64,000 nucleotides of DNA from Fulvimarina endophytica (lineage in GTDB: Bacteria > Pseudomonadota > Alphaproteobacteria > Rhizobiales > Rhizobiaceae): assembly GCF_003403015.1 (NCBI RefSeq), contig NZ_QURL01000003.1:124001-188000 (forward strand), written 5' to 3'. Position numbers and translations under genes: made by a program. The stretch's first letter is position 1; each line of letters opens with the position of its first letter. Positions 42,523 to 53,712 of this stretch are shown piece by piece. Under the pieces are notes generated by a model. The model did no database searches. It had not been told where the DNA came from and saw only the letters and a program-made list of their open reading frames with translations.

Positions 42523-43542
42523 TCAGCCCCTGATGCGCTTCAGGAGCCGTTCCACGTGCTCGATCGGGGCGTCGGGCGTGATGCCGTGGCCGAGATTGAA
42601 GACGAAGGGGCCGTTCGACAGGGCTTCCATGATCCGGTCCACGCCCTCGTCCAGCGCCTTGCCGCCGGCGATCAGGCGCAAGGGGTCGAGATTGCCCTGG
42701 ACGGCGCCGTCCTTCTGGAGGGTGCGGCCGAAATCGAGCGGCACCTGCCAGTCGAGCCCGAGTGCGTCGACGCCGGTCTCCTGGCGATAGGTGGCAAGGC
42801 GCGCGGCCGCGCCCTTGGCAAAGCCGATGATTTTGGCATCCGGCACCGCCGCCCGCACCCGCTCGACGATCAGCTTGACCGGTGCGACCGCGTAGTCCCG
42901 GAAGGCCTGATCGTCGAGAACGCCGGCCCAGCTGTCGAAGATCTGCACGCAGTCGGCGCCGGCGCGCAGCTGGCGCACCAGATAGTCGGCGCTCATCTCG
43001 GCGAGCAGCGTCAGAAGCTTCGTCATCGCTTCCGGGTTCCAATAGGCGAACATGCGGGCCGGCGCCTGATCGGGCGTGCCGTGTCCCGCGATCATATAGG
43101 TCGCCACGGTCCAGGGCGCCCCGCAGAAGCCGATCAGCGTCGTTTCCGAGGGAAGCTCCTCCCTCAGCCGCGCGACCGTCGCGATGACCGGTGCGAGATG
43201 CGTCTCGGCCCGGCTCGGATCGAGACGCTCAATCTCGTCGGCGCGGATCGGCGTCATCTTGGGTCCCTCGCCCTTGATGAAGTGCACGCCGCGATCGAGC
43301 GCATCGGGAATGACGAGGATATCGGAAAAGAGGATCGAGGCGTCGAAGCCGAACCTTCGGATCGGCTGCAGGGTCACTTCGACTGCGAAATCGGGATTGT
43401 AGCAGAGATCCAGAAAGCCGCCGGCCTTTGCCCGCGTCTCGCGATATTCCGGCAGGTAGCGCCCGGCCTGCCGCATCAGCCAGACCGGCGGCGGGAAGAC
43501 GGTTTCGCCGTCCAGCACCTTCATGAGCTTGCGTTCCGCCAT
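42523..43542 (-). CDS. hemE: Uroporphyrinogen decarboxylase
   Basis: A 339-residue cytosolic enzyme that decarboxylates uroporphyrinogen III to coproporphyrinogen III. Signature motifs are [17 protein letters not shown] near the N terminus and [27 protein letters not shown] and [11 protein letters not shown] are also present. The ATG at 43542 follows AAGGGGAAGGG and gives the normal family length; the longer open frame upstream is not coding. The gene lies directly beside the origin candidate, as in Caulobacter and rhizobia. Confidence 0.95.
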   Translation of the reverse strand: MAERKLMKVLDGETVFPPPVWLMRQAGRYLPEYRETRAKAGGFLDLCYNPDFAVEVTLQPIRRFGFDASILFSDILVIPDALDRGVHFIKGEGPKMTPIRADEIERLDPSRAETHLAPVIATVARLREELPSETTLIGFCGAPWTVATYMIAGHGTPDQAPARMFAYWNPEAMTKLLTLLAEMSADYLVRQLRAGADCVQIFDSWAGVLDDQAFRDYAVAPVKLIVERVRAAVPDAKIIGFAKGAAARLATYRQETGVDALGLDWQVPLDFGRTLQKDGAVQGNLDPLRLIAGGKALDEGVDRIMEALSNGPFVFNLGHGITPDAPIEHVERLLKRIRG

Positions 43543-44119
43543 CTGCGATCCCTTCCCCTTAAAGAATCCCTTTGAAAGGAATCTTTTGATTCTTCTTTGA
43601 CTCGGTGGATAGCGAGAATCCACATCGCGGCCTGTCTCCTCCCCCATGGGCGAAGAACTCTGGAACGGTTCGTAACGATGATGGGCGGGCCTGTCGAGAA
43701 GTGCGGGGACGGGCGCCCGAACCGCCCGGCTTTCCAGGCCTTTGGCGCAGGGTCTGGCCTCATCGACGGCTGGGGAGAAGATGTCGGGAAGGAGAGCGGA
43801 TGAACACCGATCTCCACAAATTCCCGCAAGGCCTGTCGACTCCCCGCGCCCGGTCCGGCGGTGGGGAAAACTCGGAGCTTTCGAACAGGGCGCGAGCCTG
43901 CGGACAAACCCGTCCCCACCCCTCCAGAGTTGTGAACAGGGACCCCAAGAATCGTGGGAGTCGTAGCCCGCCCATATTGCATTCGCATGACGAATCGAGT
44001 CCGATGATCGTGGGCCGCAGGAGATCTGAAGATCGGGCGTCATGCCCATTCCCGGCATCATGACCGTCCGGCGCCGACGGGGCGCTTCGGCCGCGCGAAG
44101 GCGGATGACATCGCGGCGA
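43543..44119. other. Candidate chromosomal origin of replication (oriC)
   Basis: A 577-bp stretch with no credible gene, between hemE and a perfect parS. It contains ten GANTC (CcrM methylation) sites: 43564, 43579, 43588, 43599, 43616, 43838, 43949, 43958, 43992 and 43997. An AT-rich segment lies at its hemE end. Four possible DnaA boxes match the TTATCCACA consensus at seven of nine positions: GAATCCACA (43616), ATCTCCACA (43810), and, on the other strand, near 43861 and 43931. The hemE location of oriC is established for Caulobacter and several rhizobia. The weak boxes keep the call tentative. Confidence 0.6.
43564..43620. repeat. Cluster of five GANTC methylation sites
   Basis: Five GANTC motifs within 57 bp (GAATC three times, GATTC, GACTC) directly upstream of hemE in an AT-rich patch. 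In alphaproteobacteria CcrM methylates these in a cell-cycle-dependent way; dense clusters mark origins and regulated promoters. Confidence 0.7.
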
Positions 44120-44135
44120 TGTTTCACGTGAAACA
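44120..44135. promoter_or_regulatory. parS centromere site
   Basis: A perfect TGTTTCACGTGAAACA palindrome, the ParB consensus, at the edge of the origin candidate and about 82 bp past the ureE stop. No gene covers it. Confidence 0.92.
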
Positions 44136-44217
44136 TCGAAAGTCGGCGGTTCGCGGTAAAACGGCCCGGCCGCCCATGCCGGTTCGGCGCCCGGAGCGGT
44201 GAAACCAGATGCGGGTC

Positions 44218-44712
44218 TCAGGGAGCCGCGTCCGCGCTCCCGTCGGGGAACCCGGCGGGCAGGCCATCGGCTCTCGGGGGAAGCTGCGCCCGGCGGATAT
44301 CCGCCTCGGGATCGAACCCGGCCTCCACCCGCTCGATCCTGGCGCCGAGCCCTTCCAGGAATTCGTGAAGCCCCTCCGCCTCGCGGATGCGGATATGCCC
44401 GCCGGAAAATTCGGCCGCCACATGGTGGCTTCCGATCGCCCAGGCGAGGGAGAGGAGATGGTCCGTGTCGCGGCCGGAAATCTCGATCAGCGGCTCGGGG
44501 CGGGCGCGCACCTCCACGAGCCGCCCGTCGTCGAGACGGATCGCATCGCCGACGCCGAGCCGGCGGGTGCCGGTGAGATCCAGAAGGAAGGCGATGCCGC
44601 CATCGGAGACCATGGCCATGCGGCGGCGGTCGCGCACATCCGCCCCGAGGGTGATCGTATCGGCCGCCTCGCTCCACTCGCCGCGTGGAACGACCGCCAG
44701 TCCCGTGATCAT
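44218..44712 (-). CDS. ureE: UreE-family urease accessory (nickel-binding) protein
   Basis: A 164-residue protein with the UreE N-terminal domain (DTITLGADVRDRRRMAMVSDGGIAFLLDLTGTRRLGVGDAIRLDDGRLVEVRA) and the metal-binding C-terminal domain (HLLSLAWAIGSHHVAAEF, IRIREAEGLHEFLEGLGARIERVEAGFDPE). UreE delivers nickel to urease. The His-rich tail of some homologues is missing. No other urease gene is in the window, so it is separated from its usual operon. ATG at 44712 follows GGAAGGG; a Met at 44730 is an alternative start. Confidence 0.85.
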   Translation of the reverse strand: MITGLAVVPRGEWSEAADTITLGADVRDRRRMAMVSDGGIAFLLDLTGTRRLGVGDAIRLDDGRLVEVRARPEPLIEISGRDTDHLLSLAWAIGSHHVAAEFSGGHIRIREAEGLHEFLEGLGARIERVEAGFDPEADIRRAQLPPRADGLPAGFPDGSADAAP

Positions 44713-44916
44713 GCCGCTGCGCCCTTCCATCCGCTGCGCCCCGAAGGTCCGGCCCGAACCCGTGCGGCGTTACTTGCTCCGAGATATTGATCCGAAACCC
44801 CGTTCGCCAACCGGCGCGGCGCAGGGAACCCCGGTCCATGCTCCGCTCAGATGCGCGTGACCTTGTGTCCGGCGCGTTTTCGTGGCTCGATCGGGCCGAC
44901 CGATCGGAGAGATCTC

Positions 44917-45567
44917 ATGGCGTTCGAGCACTGGCTGGCCTTCGTCGCGGCATCCGCCGTCCTTCTGGCGATCCCCGGACCCACGATCCTCCTCGTCGTC
45001 TCCTATGCGCTCGGCCATGGGCGAAGGGCCGCCGGGTCCACCGTCGCCGGTGTCGCGCTCGGCGATTTCACGGCGATGACCGCCTCCATGCTGGGCCTCG
45101 GCGCGCTGCTCGCGGCCTCCGCCACGCTGTTCACGGTGCTGAAATGGATCGGCGCGGCCTATCTCGTCTATCTCGGCATCAAGCTCTGGCGAGCGCCGGT
45201 CTCGGCCCTTGCCGCCGAGGAGGCGATCGGCGAGGCGGCGAACGACGTGCCGAGGGAGCGACCGCTTCGCATCTTCCTCCACACCTATGTCGTGACGGCC
45301 CTCAACCCGAAAAGCATCATCTTCTTCGTGGCCTTCCTGCCGCAATTTCTCGACCTGTCGCGGCCGGTCCTCGGGCAGATGGTGATCTTCGAGGCGACCT
45401 TCCTCGTGCTCGCGACCCTCAATGCCGCCCTCTACGCCATGCTCGCCGCGATGGCCCGGCGCTCGATCCGCAGGCCCGGCGTCCAGCGCACCGTCAACCG
45501 CCTCGCCGGATCGCTGATGATCGGCGCGGGGGTTCTCGCCGCCGGATGGCGCAAGGCCGCGGCCTGA
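44917..45567 (+). CDS. LysE/RhtB-family amino-acid exporter
   Basis: A 216-residue inner-membrane protein with about six helices and the RhtB-type start FVAASAVLLAIPGPTILLVVSYALGHG, plus the TALNPKSIIFFVAFLPQF motif. Members export amino acids or related compounds. GGAGAG is placed five bases before the ATG at 44917. It is divergent from ureE and convergent with the amidase gene. Its nearness to the peptide-catabolism cluster suggests a relief valve for excess amino acids, but that is inference. Confidence 0.88.
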   Translation: MAFEHWLAFVAASAVLLAIPGPTILLVVSYALGHGRRAAGSTVAGVALGDFTAMTASMLGLGALLAASATLFTVLKWIGAAYLVYLGIKLWRAPVSALAAEEAIGEAANDVPRERPLRIFLHTYVVTALNPKSIIFFVAFLPQFLDLSRPVLGQMVIFEATFLVLATLNAALYAMLAAMARRSIRRPGVQRTVNRLAGSLMIGAGVLAAGWRKAAA

Positions 45568-45642
45568 CGATCGCCCGATGCGTCGGCGATCGACCGGAGC
45601 CTCGAACCGGGTTCATCGACCGGATCCGGGGCTCTAGCCCCG

Positions 45643-47034
45643 TCAGCCTCGTTCCATACGCCGGGCGACCGCCAGGAGATCGGCTTCCCGTCCATGGGGC
45701 GCGATGAGCTGAAATCCGCAGGCGAGCCCGCCCCTGAAGCCGGCGGGCGCTGCGAGAACCGGACAGCCGGAAAGGGTGCCGAGGGCGACGCATTCCATCC
45801 AGCGGTGATAGCTGTCCATCTCCCGCCCGGCGACCGACCGGGGCCAGCGCCATCCGACCGGGAACGGAAAGACCTGGGCGGCCGGTAGCGAGACCATGTC
45901 GAAGCGCTCGAACAGGGCGGCCATCTCGATGTGGAGTTCGGCCCGGGTCTGGCGGGCGAGGAAGCCGTCGAGCCCGGTGCGCCTCCGGCCTCCCTCGATT
46001 TCCCAGACGAATTCCGGCTTCAGGAGATCGCGGGTTCGCGGATCGCCCAGGAGCGCGCCGTAGCGCCCGGCGATCTCGATCTGGCGCAGCACCGAGAAGG
46101 CCTGCCAGATCCGTTCCGGATCGAGACCGATCGAGACCGGTTCGATCCGCGCGCCGGGGATCGCGTCGAGCGCGGTCTCCACACTCTCCAGAATGCCGGC
46201 CTCGAAGGGCAGATGGCCGCCGAGATCGGCGAGCCAGCCGATGCGGATCCCGGTGCCTTCGATGATCCTCGTCTGGCCGAGGGAGGGCAGGCCGAAGGAC
46301 AGGGGCTGGCGCGGATCGGCACCGGCCTGGATGCCGAGAAGGAGGGCGAGATCCTCCGCCGAGCGCGCCATCGGCCCGTCCGTCGCGAGCGAGGCTTCGA
46401 AGACATTGCCCGACGGATGCGCCGGCACCCGCCCGAAACTCGGACGAAGTCCGAAGACGTTGTTGAACGCCGCCGGATTGCGCAGCGAACCGCCCATGTC
46501 GGAGCCGTCGGCGATCGGCAGCATTCGCGTCGCAAGCGCGACCGCCGCCCCGCCGCTCGATCCGCCGGCGCTTCGGGCCGGATCGAAGGCGTTCCCGGTC
46601 GCGCCGAACACCTCGTTGAAGGTGTGGGAGCCGAGGCCGAATTCCGGGGTGTTGGTCTTGCCGATGACGATCGCGCCCGCCGCCCGCACGCGGGCCGTCG
46701 CCAGACCGTCCTCGTCCGGCACGAAACCGCAATAGATCGGCGAGCCGAAGGTGGTGGTGAGCCCGGCGGTCGGCGAGAGATCCTTGATGGCGATCGGCAG
46801 GCCATGGAGCGGGCCGAGCGCCTCGCCCTTCGCCCTCGCCGCGTCGGCCCGGGCCGCATCGGCGAGAATCTCCTCTCGCGGGCGCAGGGAGACGATCGCG
46901 TTATGGACCGGATTGACCGCCTCGATATGGGAGAGAAAACCGCTCACGCATTCGGTGGCCGAGAGCGCGCCTGTGCGGATCTTCGCGGCGAGAGACACGG
47001 CGCTCTCGTCGCAGGGCTCCGGGATCGCCGCCAT
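45643..47034 (-). CDS. Amidase (amidase-signature family)
   Basis: A 463-residue serine hydrolase with the Ser-cisSer-Lys triad visible: the lysine in LPIAIKDLSP and the serines in RSAGGSSGGAAVALA. It hydrolyses amide bonds; the natural substrate is unknown. Conserved LGPLHG and the C-terminal GCPVLAAPAG are family features. The ATG at 47034 is the likely start, though its ribosome site is weak. It is the last gene of the minus-strand series of peptidases and may act on amides formed by the hydrolases upstream. Confidence 0.88.
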   Translation of the reverse strand: MAAIPEPCDESAVSLAAKIRTGALSATECVSGFLSHIEAVNPVHNAIVSLRPREEILADAARADAARAKGEALGPLHGLPIAIKDLSPTAGLTTTFGSPIYCGFVPDEDGLATARVRAAGAIVIGKTNTPEFGLGSHTFNEVFGATGNAFDPARSAGGSSGGAAVALATRMLPIADGSDMGGSLRNPAAFNNVFGLRPSFGRVPAHPSGNVFEASLATDGPMARSAEDLALLLGIQAGADPRQPLSFGLPSLGQTRIIEGTGIRIGWLADLGGHLPFEAGILESVETALDAIPGARIEPVSIGLDPERIWQAFSVLRQIEIAGRYGALLGDPRTRDLLKPEFVWEIEGGRRRTGLDGFLARQTRAELHIEMAALFERFDMVSLPAAQVFPFPVGWRWPRSVAGREMDSYHRWMECVALGTLSGCPVLAAPAGFRGGLACGFQLIAPHGREADLLAVARRMERG

Positions 47035-47129
47035 CGGCGCGCGCAGATGGCCGGGCCGGTCGAAGGCGGAAAGCCGCTCGGCCGGTGCGGGTGGCGGGGT
47101 ATCGCCCCGCCCCGTGCTGCCCGGCGCGC

Positions 47130-48266
47130 TCAATCGAGGTCCGCCAGAAGGCCCGCGATCAGGCGCCCGCGCGAGACGAGGCTCGAGACCTCGATATGCT
47201 CGTCCAGCGTATGGACGTTCGCTCCGACGACGCCGAGCCCGTCGAGGGTCGGAAGGCCCATCGCGCCCGTGAAATTGCCGTCCGATCCGCCGCCTTCGCT
47301 GGCATGGGAGAGCTCGAAGCCGAGATCGAGGCCGATGCGTTTCGCCCGCTCGAAGAGATCCATGGTGCCGGCGCTCGCCTCCCAGACCGGGCGCACGACG
47401 CTTCTCTCCACGACGAAGCCGGTGCCGTCGTCGTTCTGCCGGTTGAAGGCGAGGATGCGCTCGGTGCCGCGATCGAGATCCTCCTGGCGCTTGGCCATGG
47501 AGAGGCATTCGGCCCGGCAGACGGTCGGCACGCAGTTCACCCACTGGCCGCCATGGACGACGGAGACCGAGAAGGTGCAGTCCTCGCCCGTCATCTCCTC
47601 GATGGCGAGAAGCTCGCGCGCCATCATCTTCACCGCCGACTGGCCGCGCGAGAGCGCCGCGCCTGCATGGCTCGGCCGTCCGTTCGCGGTGAGGTGGTAG
47701 CGGGCGATGGCGTAGCGGCCGGTGACGAGGGTGTTGCGGCCCCAGGCGGGTTCGGGAACGAGGACGTATTTGTGCCTGGCGGCCTCCGCCTCGATGAGCG
47801 CGCGTGTGCCCGGCGTTCCGATCTCCTCGTCGGAGGTGAGGAGCACATGGACCGGCAGCTTCGTCTCATGGCCCATCTCGGCGAGGGCCTTCACTGCCGA
47901 GATCGCGGCGTAATTGCCGCCCTTCATGTCGCAGATGCCGGGGCCCCAGCATTTGTCGCCCTCGCGCCGGAAGGGGAGCTTTTCGAGGGTTCCGATGGGA
48001 TGGACCGTGTCGAGATGGCCGATGATGAGAATGCCGGGCTCGCCGGCCTTCGGATGGGGAAAGCTCGCGCGGGCGCAGTCGCCGAGGCCTTCGGGGCCGG
48101 GGATCACCTCCACGGAAAAGCCCATCTTTTCCATGTCGGCCGCCGCCATCGCGGTCATGGCGTCCACGGCGGGCTTGTCGTAGGTCGGGCTTTCGAGCTC
48201 GATCCAGGGCCTGAGCCTCGCCAGCATCACGTCCGCGTCGAGCGGAACGGTTTTCACGTCGAACAT
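47130..48266 (-). CDS. M20-family metallopeptidase (glutamate carboxypeptidase-like)
   Basis: A 378-residue zinc hydrolase of the ArgE/DapE/CPG2 group. Metal ligands are visible in IIGHLDTVHP, KGGNYAA and LTSDEEIGT, then VPEPAWG and a C-terminal NVHTLDEH. The GHLDTV and SDEEIG forms fit carboxypeptidase G2-like exopeptidases that release C-terminal glutamate, but specificity is not certain. The ATG at 48266 follows GAAGGAAG. It is 11 bp after the next M20 gene, so the two form an operon with the importer cluster upstream. Confidence 0.87.
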   Translation of the reverse strand: MFDVKTVPLDADVMLARLRPWIELESPTYDKPAVDAMTAMAAADMEKMGFSVEVIPGPEGLGDCARASFPHPKAGEPGILIIGHLDTVHPIGTLEKLPFRREGDKCWGPGICDMKGGNYAAISAVKALAEMGHETKLPVHVLLTSDEEIGTPGTRALIEAEAARHKYVLVPEPAWGRNTLVTGRYAIARYHLTANGRPSHAGAALSRGQSAVKMMARELLAIEEMTGEDCTFSVSVVHGGQWVNCVPTVCRAECLSMAKRQEDLDRGTERILAFNRQNDDGTGFVVERSVVRPVWEASAGTMDLFERAKRIGLDLGFELSHASEGGGSDGNFTGAMGLPTLDGLGVVGANVHTLDEHIEVSSLVSRGRLIAGLLADLD

Positions 48267-48277
48267 GGCGTCTTCCT

Positions 48278-49468
48278 TCAGATTTCGGCGGTCTGTCCGG
48301 CGAGCCGGCGCTCGGCGATGCGGGCAAGGAGGCTCGCCCCGATCGGCAGGATCTCGTCGTCGAGCACGAAGCCCGGATTGTGCAGCGGCATGGTGCCGCC
48401 ATGGCCGACCCAGCAATAGGACCCCGGAACGGTCCGCAGCATGTCGGCGAAGTCCTCGCTGCCCATTGTGGGGCGCGGCTCGGTGATGACGCCCTCGGGG
48501 CCGACGATCTCGCTCGCCGCTTCCCGCAGGGCCTCGGTCGCCGCCTCGTCGTTTTCCAGGACCGTGAAGACGTCGCGGATGTCGACATCGATCTGGCAGC
48601 CGAAGGTGAGGGCGACGCCCGCCGCGATCTCGCGCATGCGGGTGCGCACGAGGTCGCCCACCTCGTCGTGGAAGAAGCGGATCGTGCCGGAAAGCGAGGC
48701 CTCCTCCGGGATCACGTTATAGGCCGAGCCCGAAGCGATCTTCGTGATCGACAGGACGGCCGGCTTCAGGGGATCGACATTTCGGCTGACGATGGTCTGG
48801 AGGTTCTGGGCGAGCGCCATGGCGATGACGACGGCGTCCCTCGAATTGTGCGGCATGGCCGCATGGCTGCCGCGCGCCCTGATCGCGATGTCGAAGAAGC
48901 TCGCGCCCGCCATCGCCTTGCCGGGAAACACGGCGACCTGGCCGATATCGAGATCCGGCATGTTGTGAAGCCCGTAGATCTCGTCGCAGGGAAAGCGCTC
49001 GAACAGCCCGTCGGCGAGCATCGCCCGCGCCCCGCCCAGACCCTCTTCGGCCGGCTGGAAGACGAAGACCACCGTGCCGGAAAACTCCCGGTGCGCGGCG
49101 AGATAGCGCGCGGCGCCGAGCAGCATGGTCGTGTGCCCGTCATGGCCGCAGCCGTGGAAGCGGCCGGGCCTTGTGGAGCGATAGGACAGGTTGGTCAGCT
49201 CGTCCATGGGCAGGGCGTCCATGTCGGCGCGAAGGCCGATGCGCCGGCCCCCCTCGCCTTCCCGCCCGCCCGTGCCCTTCAAGATGCCGACGACGCCGGT
49301 GCCGCCGATGCCGGTATGAACCTCGTCGAGACCGTAGGATCTCAGCGCCTCGGCGACGATGGCCGAGGTGCGCGTCTCCTCGAAGCCGATTTCGGGATGG
49401 GCGTGGAGATCGTGGCGGATCGCCGTCAGATCGGCCTTGAAGCTCTCGATCTCGGGAATGATGGTCAT
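48278..49468 (-). CDS. M20D-type amidohydrolase (HipO/ILR1-like)
   Basis: A 396-residue metallohydrolase of the aminoacylase/hippurate hydrolase group. The motifs are DLHAHPEIGFEE, LRADMDALPM, HGCGHDGHTTMLLGAA with the metal-binding Cys and His, FQPAEEGLGGA, and GSEDFADML near the C terminus. Such enzymes cleave N-acyl amino acids or amide conjugates. The ATG at 49468 follows AAAGGAAA. It lies between the M81 peptidase and the second M20 gene in the same operon. Confidence 0.9.
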   Translation of the reverse strand: MTIIPEIESFKADLTAIRHDLHAHPEIGFEETRTSAIVAEALRSYGLDEVHTGIGGTGVVGILKGTGGREGEGGRRIGLRADMDALPMDELTNLSYRSTRPGRFHGCGHDGHTTMLLGAARYLAAHREFSGTVVFVFQPAEEGLGGARAMLADGLFERFPCDEIYGLHNMPDLDIGQVAVFPGKAMAGASFFDIAIRARGSHAAMPHNSRDAVVIAMALAQNLQTIVSRNVDPLKPAVLSITKIASGSAYNVIPEEASLSGTIRFFHDEVGDLVRTRMREIAAGVALTFGCQIDVDIRDVFTVLENDEAATEALREAASEIVGPEGVITEPRPTMGSEDFADMLRTVPGSYCWVGHGGTMPLHNPGFVLDDEILPIGASLLARIAERRLAGQTAEI

Positions 49469-49523
49469 GGTTCGTTTCCTTTCAGGCCCCAGCGCGGGCG
49501 CACCCGCATGGCCGTGGCGTCTG

Positions 49524-51088
49524 TCATCGGGCAGCGTCGCTTGCGGTTTGTTCGGCCGGTGCCTCCGGCGCAAGGGCGATGCCTGGCCTCAGTCTGGTGA
49601 AGGGGAGCGAGGCGGGCGAGAGCGGCATCGGCCCCGGCGCGGTCGCGGTGAGGATCGCCTCCGCGATCGGCGAGAAGTCCGCGCGGAAATGGACGGAGCT
49701 CTTCACGACGAGGATCGCCGCCTCCTCCGGCACGATGCCGAGAAAGCGGAACATCTCGCGGTCGGCGAGCTGGGCCTTCTTCGAGGCGACGATCACGCGC
49801 ACGCCGCCGATCCTGAGGCAGGCGGAGGGGCCGAGATCCATCCGGGCGTCGCCGTAATAGGGGCCTTTGGTGCGCAATTGCCCGTCGGACAGGGCCTCCA
49901 CGGTGAAGCGGCCCAGGAAGGGCGCATCGCCCGCAACCTTCGGCGAGCCGCCGAGCGCGATCTCGATTTTCGCCCCGATCCCCGCCTCGTGGGCACGGAG
50001 CGCGGCTTGCGGATCGACGATCACGCCGATCGCCGCGTCTTGCGCGCCGGCCTCGACGAGGGCACTCAGCATGCCGGTGGTGTCGGAATCGCCCCCTGCC
50101 CCCGGATTGTCCTGGGTGTCTGCGATCACGACGGGGCGCGCCGCTCCCTTCGCGATGGCTTCCCTGCTGATCGCCATTGCCCGTTCGACGGCGTCGAGCG
50201 GTTCGAAGGCCTCTCCCATGAAGCCGGCCCGCGCGGCCTCGATCCGCATGGCGAGATCGTCCGCGGCAGCCTTCGCCGCCTCTGCCGTGCGGGCATAGGC
50301 GAGGACCGAGGGTCCGCAATCGGGAATGTCGGCCGCCGGAAAGCCGCAGAGGAAGGAGGTCGAGACGACGGGGCCGGTCTCGGCCTCGGCGACCGCGCGA
50401 TAGAGCGAGGCGTTCGGCTCCATCTCGGTGCATTGCCAGGCGATGGGGATGAGGAACGGGATCTGGCGGAACGCCTTCCCGTAGCGCTCGCCGGCGAGAA
50501 GCTCGGACATGCGGTCCGCCGCGCGCGCGCCGGTCCTTGCCATGTCGACATGGGGATAGGTGCGATAGGCGACGAGGCAGTCGGCCGCCTCCACCATGCG
50601 CGCGCTCACATTGCCATGGAGATCGAGGCTTGCGGCGATCGGCACATTGTCGCCGACGAGGGCCCGCACGCGGGCGAGAAGTTCCCCCTCCCCGTCGTCG
50701 AGATGCTCGGTGACCATGGCGCCGTGAAGATCGAGAAAGACCGCGTCGAGCGGCAGGGCCCGTTCGATCGCCGCGAGGAGGCGGCCCGCGAGGGTCTCGA
50801 AGGCATGCTCCGTCACATGGGCCGAGGGGCTCGCCGCGCACCATATCGTGGGGACGAGGGTCCAGTCTCTCGCCCTTCCCGCCTCGATGAAACCGGCGAG
50901 CCCCAGATTGACGCCGGCGGTCGCCTCGAACAGGGCCTCGCCCTCGGCGAGCGCCGGCCAGCCGCCGCCGTGTTCGAAGGCGGCGAGGTCCGCCTTGGTC
51001 GGGGCGAAGGTGTTGGTCTCGTGCATGAAACCGCCGATGGCGATGCGCGGGGACGGGGGCGATCCGGGGTTCATCGGGTTCATCGGGT

Positions 51089-51092
<4 letters not shown>
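49524..51092 (-). CDS. M81-family (MlrC/microcystinase C-like) metallopeptidase
   Basis: A 522-residue protein of the MlrC family: N-terminal IAIGGFMHETNTFAPTKADLAAFE, the LDLHGAMV and LDLHGNVS motifs, THPHVD-like YRTYPHVD with metal-binding residues, and ADTQDNPGAGGDSDTTG. MlrC hydrolyses linear peptides from microcystin; most family members have unknown substrates. The start overlaps the ATPase stop as ATGA. The first codons are a threefold repeat of ATGAACCC, giving three possible starts. It sits inside the peptide-importer operon, so a peptide substrate is likely. Confidence 0.9.
51066..51092 (-). repeat. Three 9-bp repeats at the start of the M81 peptidase gene
   Basis: Three consecutive ATGAACCCG units (the last ends in CCC) encode MNPMNPMNP and give three in-frame start codons. 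Slippage by one unit would keep the reading frame. Confidence 0.8.
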
Positions 51093-52809
<1,717 letters not shown>

Positions 52810-52810
<1 letters not shown>

Positions 52811-53712
52811 CAGTCCTGCCTCCTCTTTCCGAGCTTGGGATCGAGGGCGTCGCGCGCCGTGTCGCCGAGGATGTTGATCGCGAGGATGGTGATCGACAGG
52901 AAGAGGCCGGGCCAGAAGATGAGGCTCGGCTTCAGCTGGAAGTAGATGCGCCCCTCGCTCATGATATTGCCCCAGGAGGGCGTCTCGGTACCGATGCCGG
53001 CGCCGAGGAAGGAGAGGATCGCCTCGGTGAGGATCGCGGAGGCGCAGACATAGGTCGCCTGGACGATGAGCGGGGCGACGGTGTTGGGCGCCAGATGCTT
53101 CCACATGATCTTCGGCAGGGAGGAGCCGACGGTGATCGCCGCCTCAACATAAGGCTCCTCGCGCGCCGACAGCACGACCGAGCGCACCAGGCGCACGACG
53201 CGCGGGATCTCCGGAATGGTGATCGCGACGAGGACCGTCCACAGGCTCGATCCGACGAGGGCGACGATGGCGATGGCCAGAAGGATCGCCGGGATCGCCA
53301 TCAGCCCGTCCATGATGCGCATCAGGATCGCGTCGAGGGTCCGGAAGAAACCCGAGAGAAGGCCGAGGGGCAGGCCGATGAGCACGGCGACGAGCGCGGC
53401 GCCGAGACCCACGATCAGCGAGGTCCGCGCCCCGTAGAGGGTGCGCGAGAAGACGTCGCGGCCATAGGCGTCGGTGCCGAAGGGATGTGCGAGGCTCCAG
53501 TCCGCCAGCCGCTCCATGGGGTTCATGGCGATCGGATCATAGGGCGAGAGCAGCGGCGCGAAGAGCGCCATCAGGACGACGAGCGCGAGGGCGAACGCGG
53601 CGATCCAGGCGGCGAGGCCCAGACCGCGGACGCCGATCCTCGGCAGGAAATTGCGCCTGACGACGGGCTTTGCGCCCGGCCCCGTCGCGGCGGTGCTCGG
53701 ATGTTCGGCCAT
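52810..53712 (-). CDS. Dipeptide-type ABC importer permease, DppC-like
   Basis: A 300-residue inner-membrane permease with an N-terminal OppC-type helix, HPFGTDAYGRDVFSR, about six helices and the EAA loop (EAAITVGSSLPKIMWKHLAPN). It pairs with the DppB-like subunit encoded just upstream, overlapping its stop as TGATG. The ATG at 53712 gives the normal family length. Confidence 0.93.

Noticed and set aside
43555..43570. TTAA beside the GANTC cluster as a CtrA site
   Set aside because: Only one half-site is visible; the second TTAA seven bases away is absent.
43593..44063. Short open frames inside the origin candidate
   Set aside because: None has a domain or a good ribosome site, and GANTC and parS signals fit a non-coding region better.
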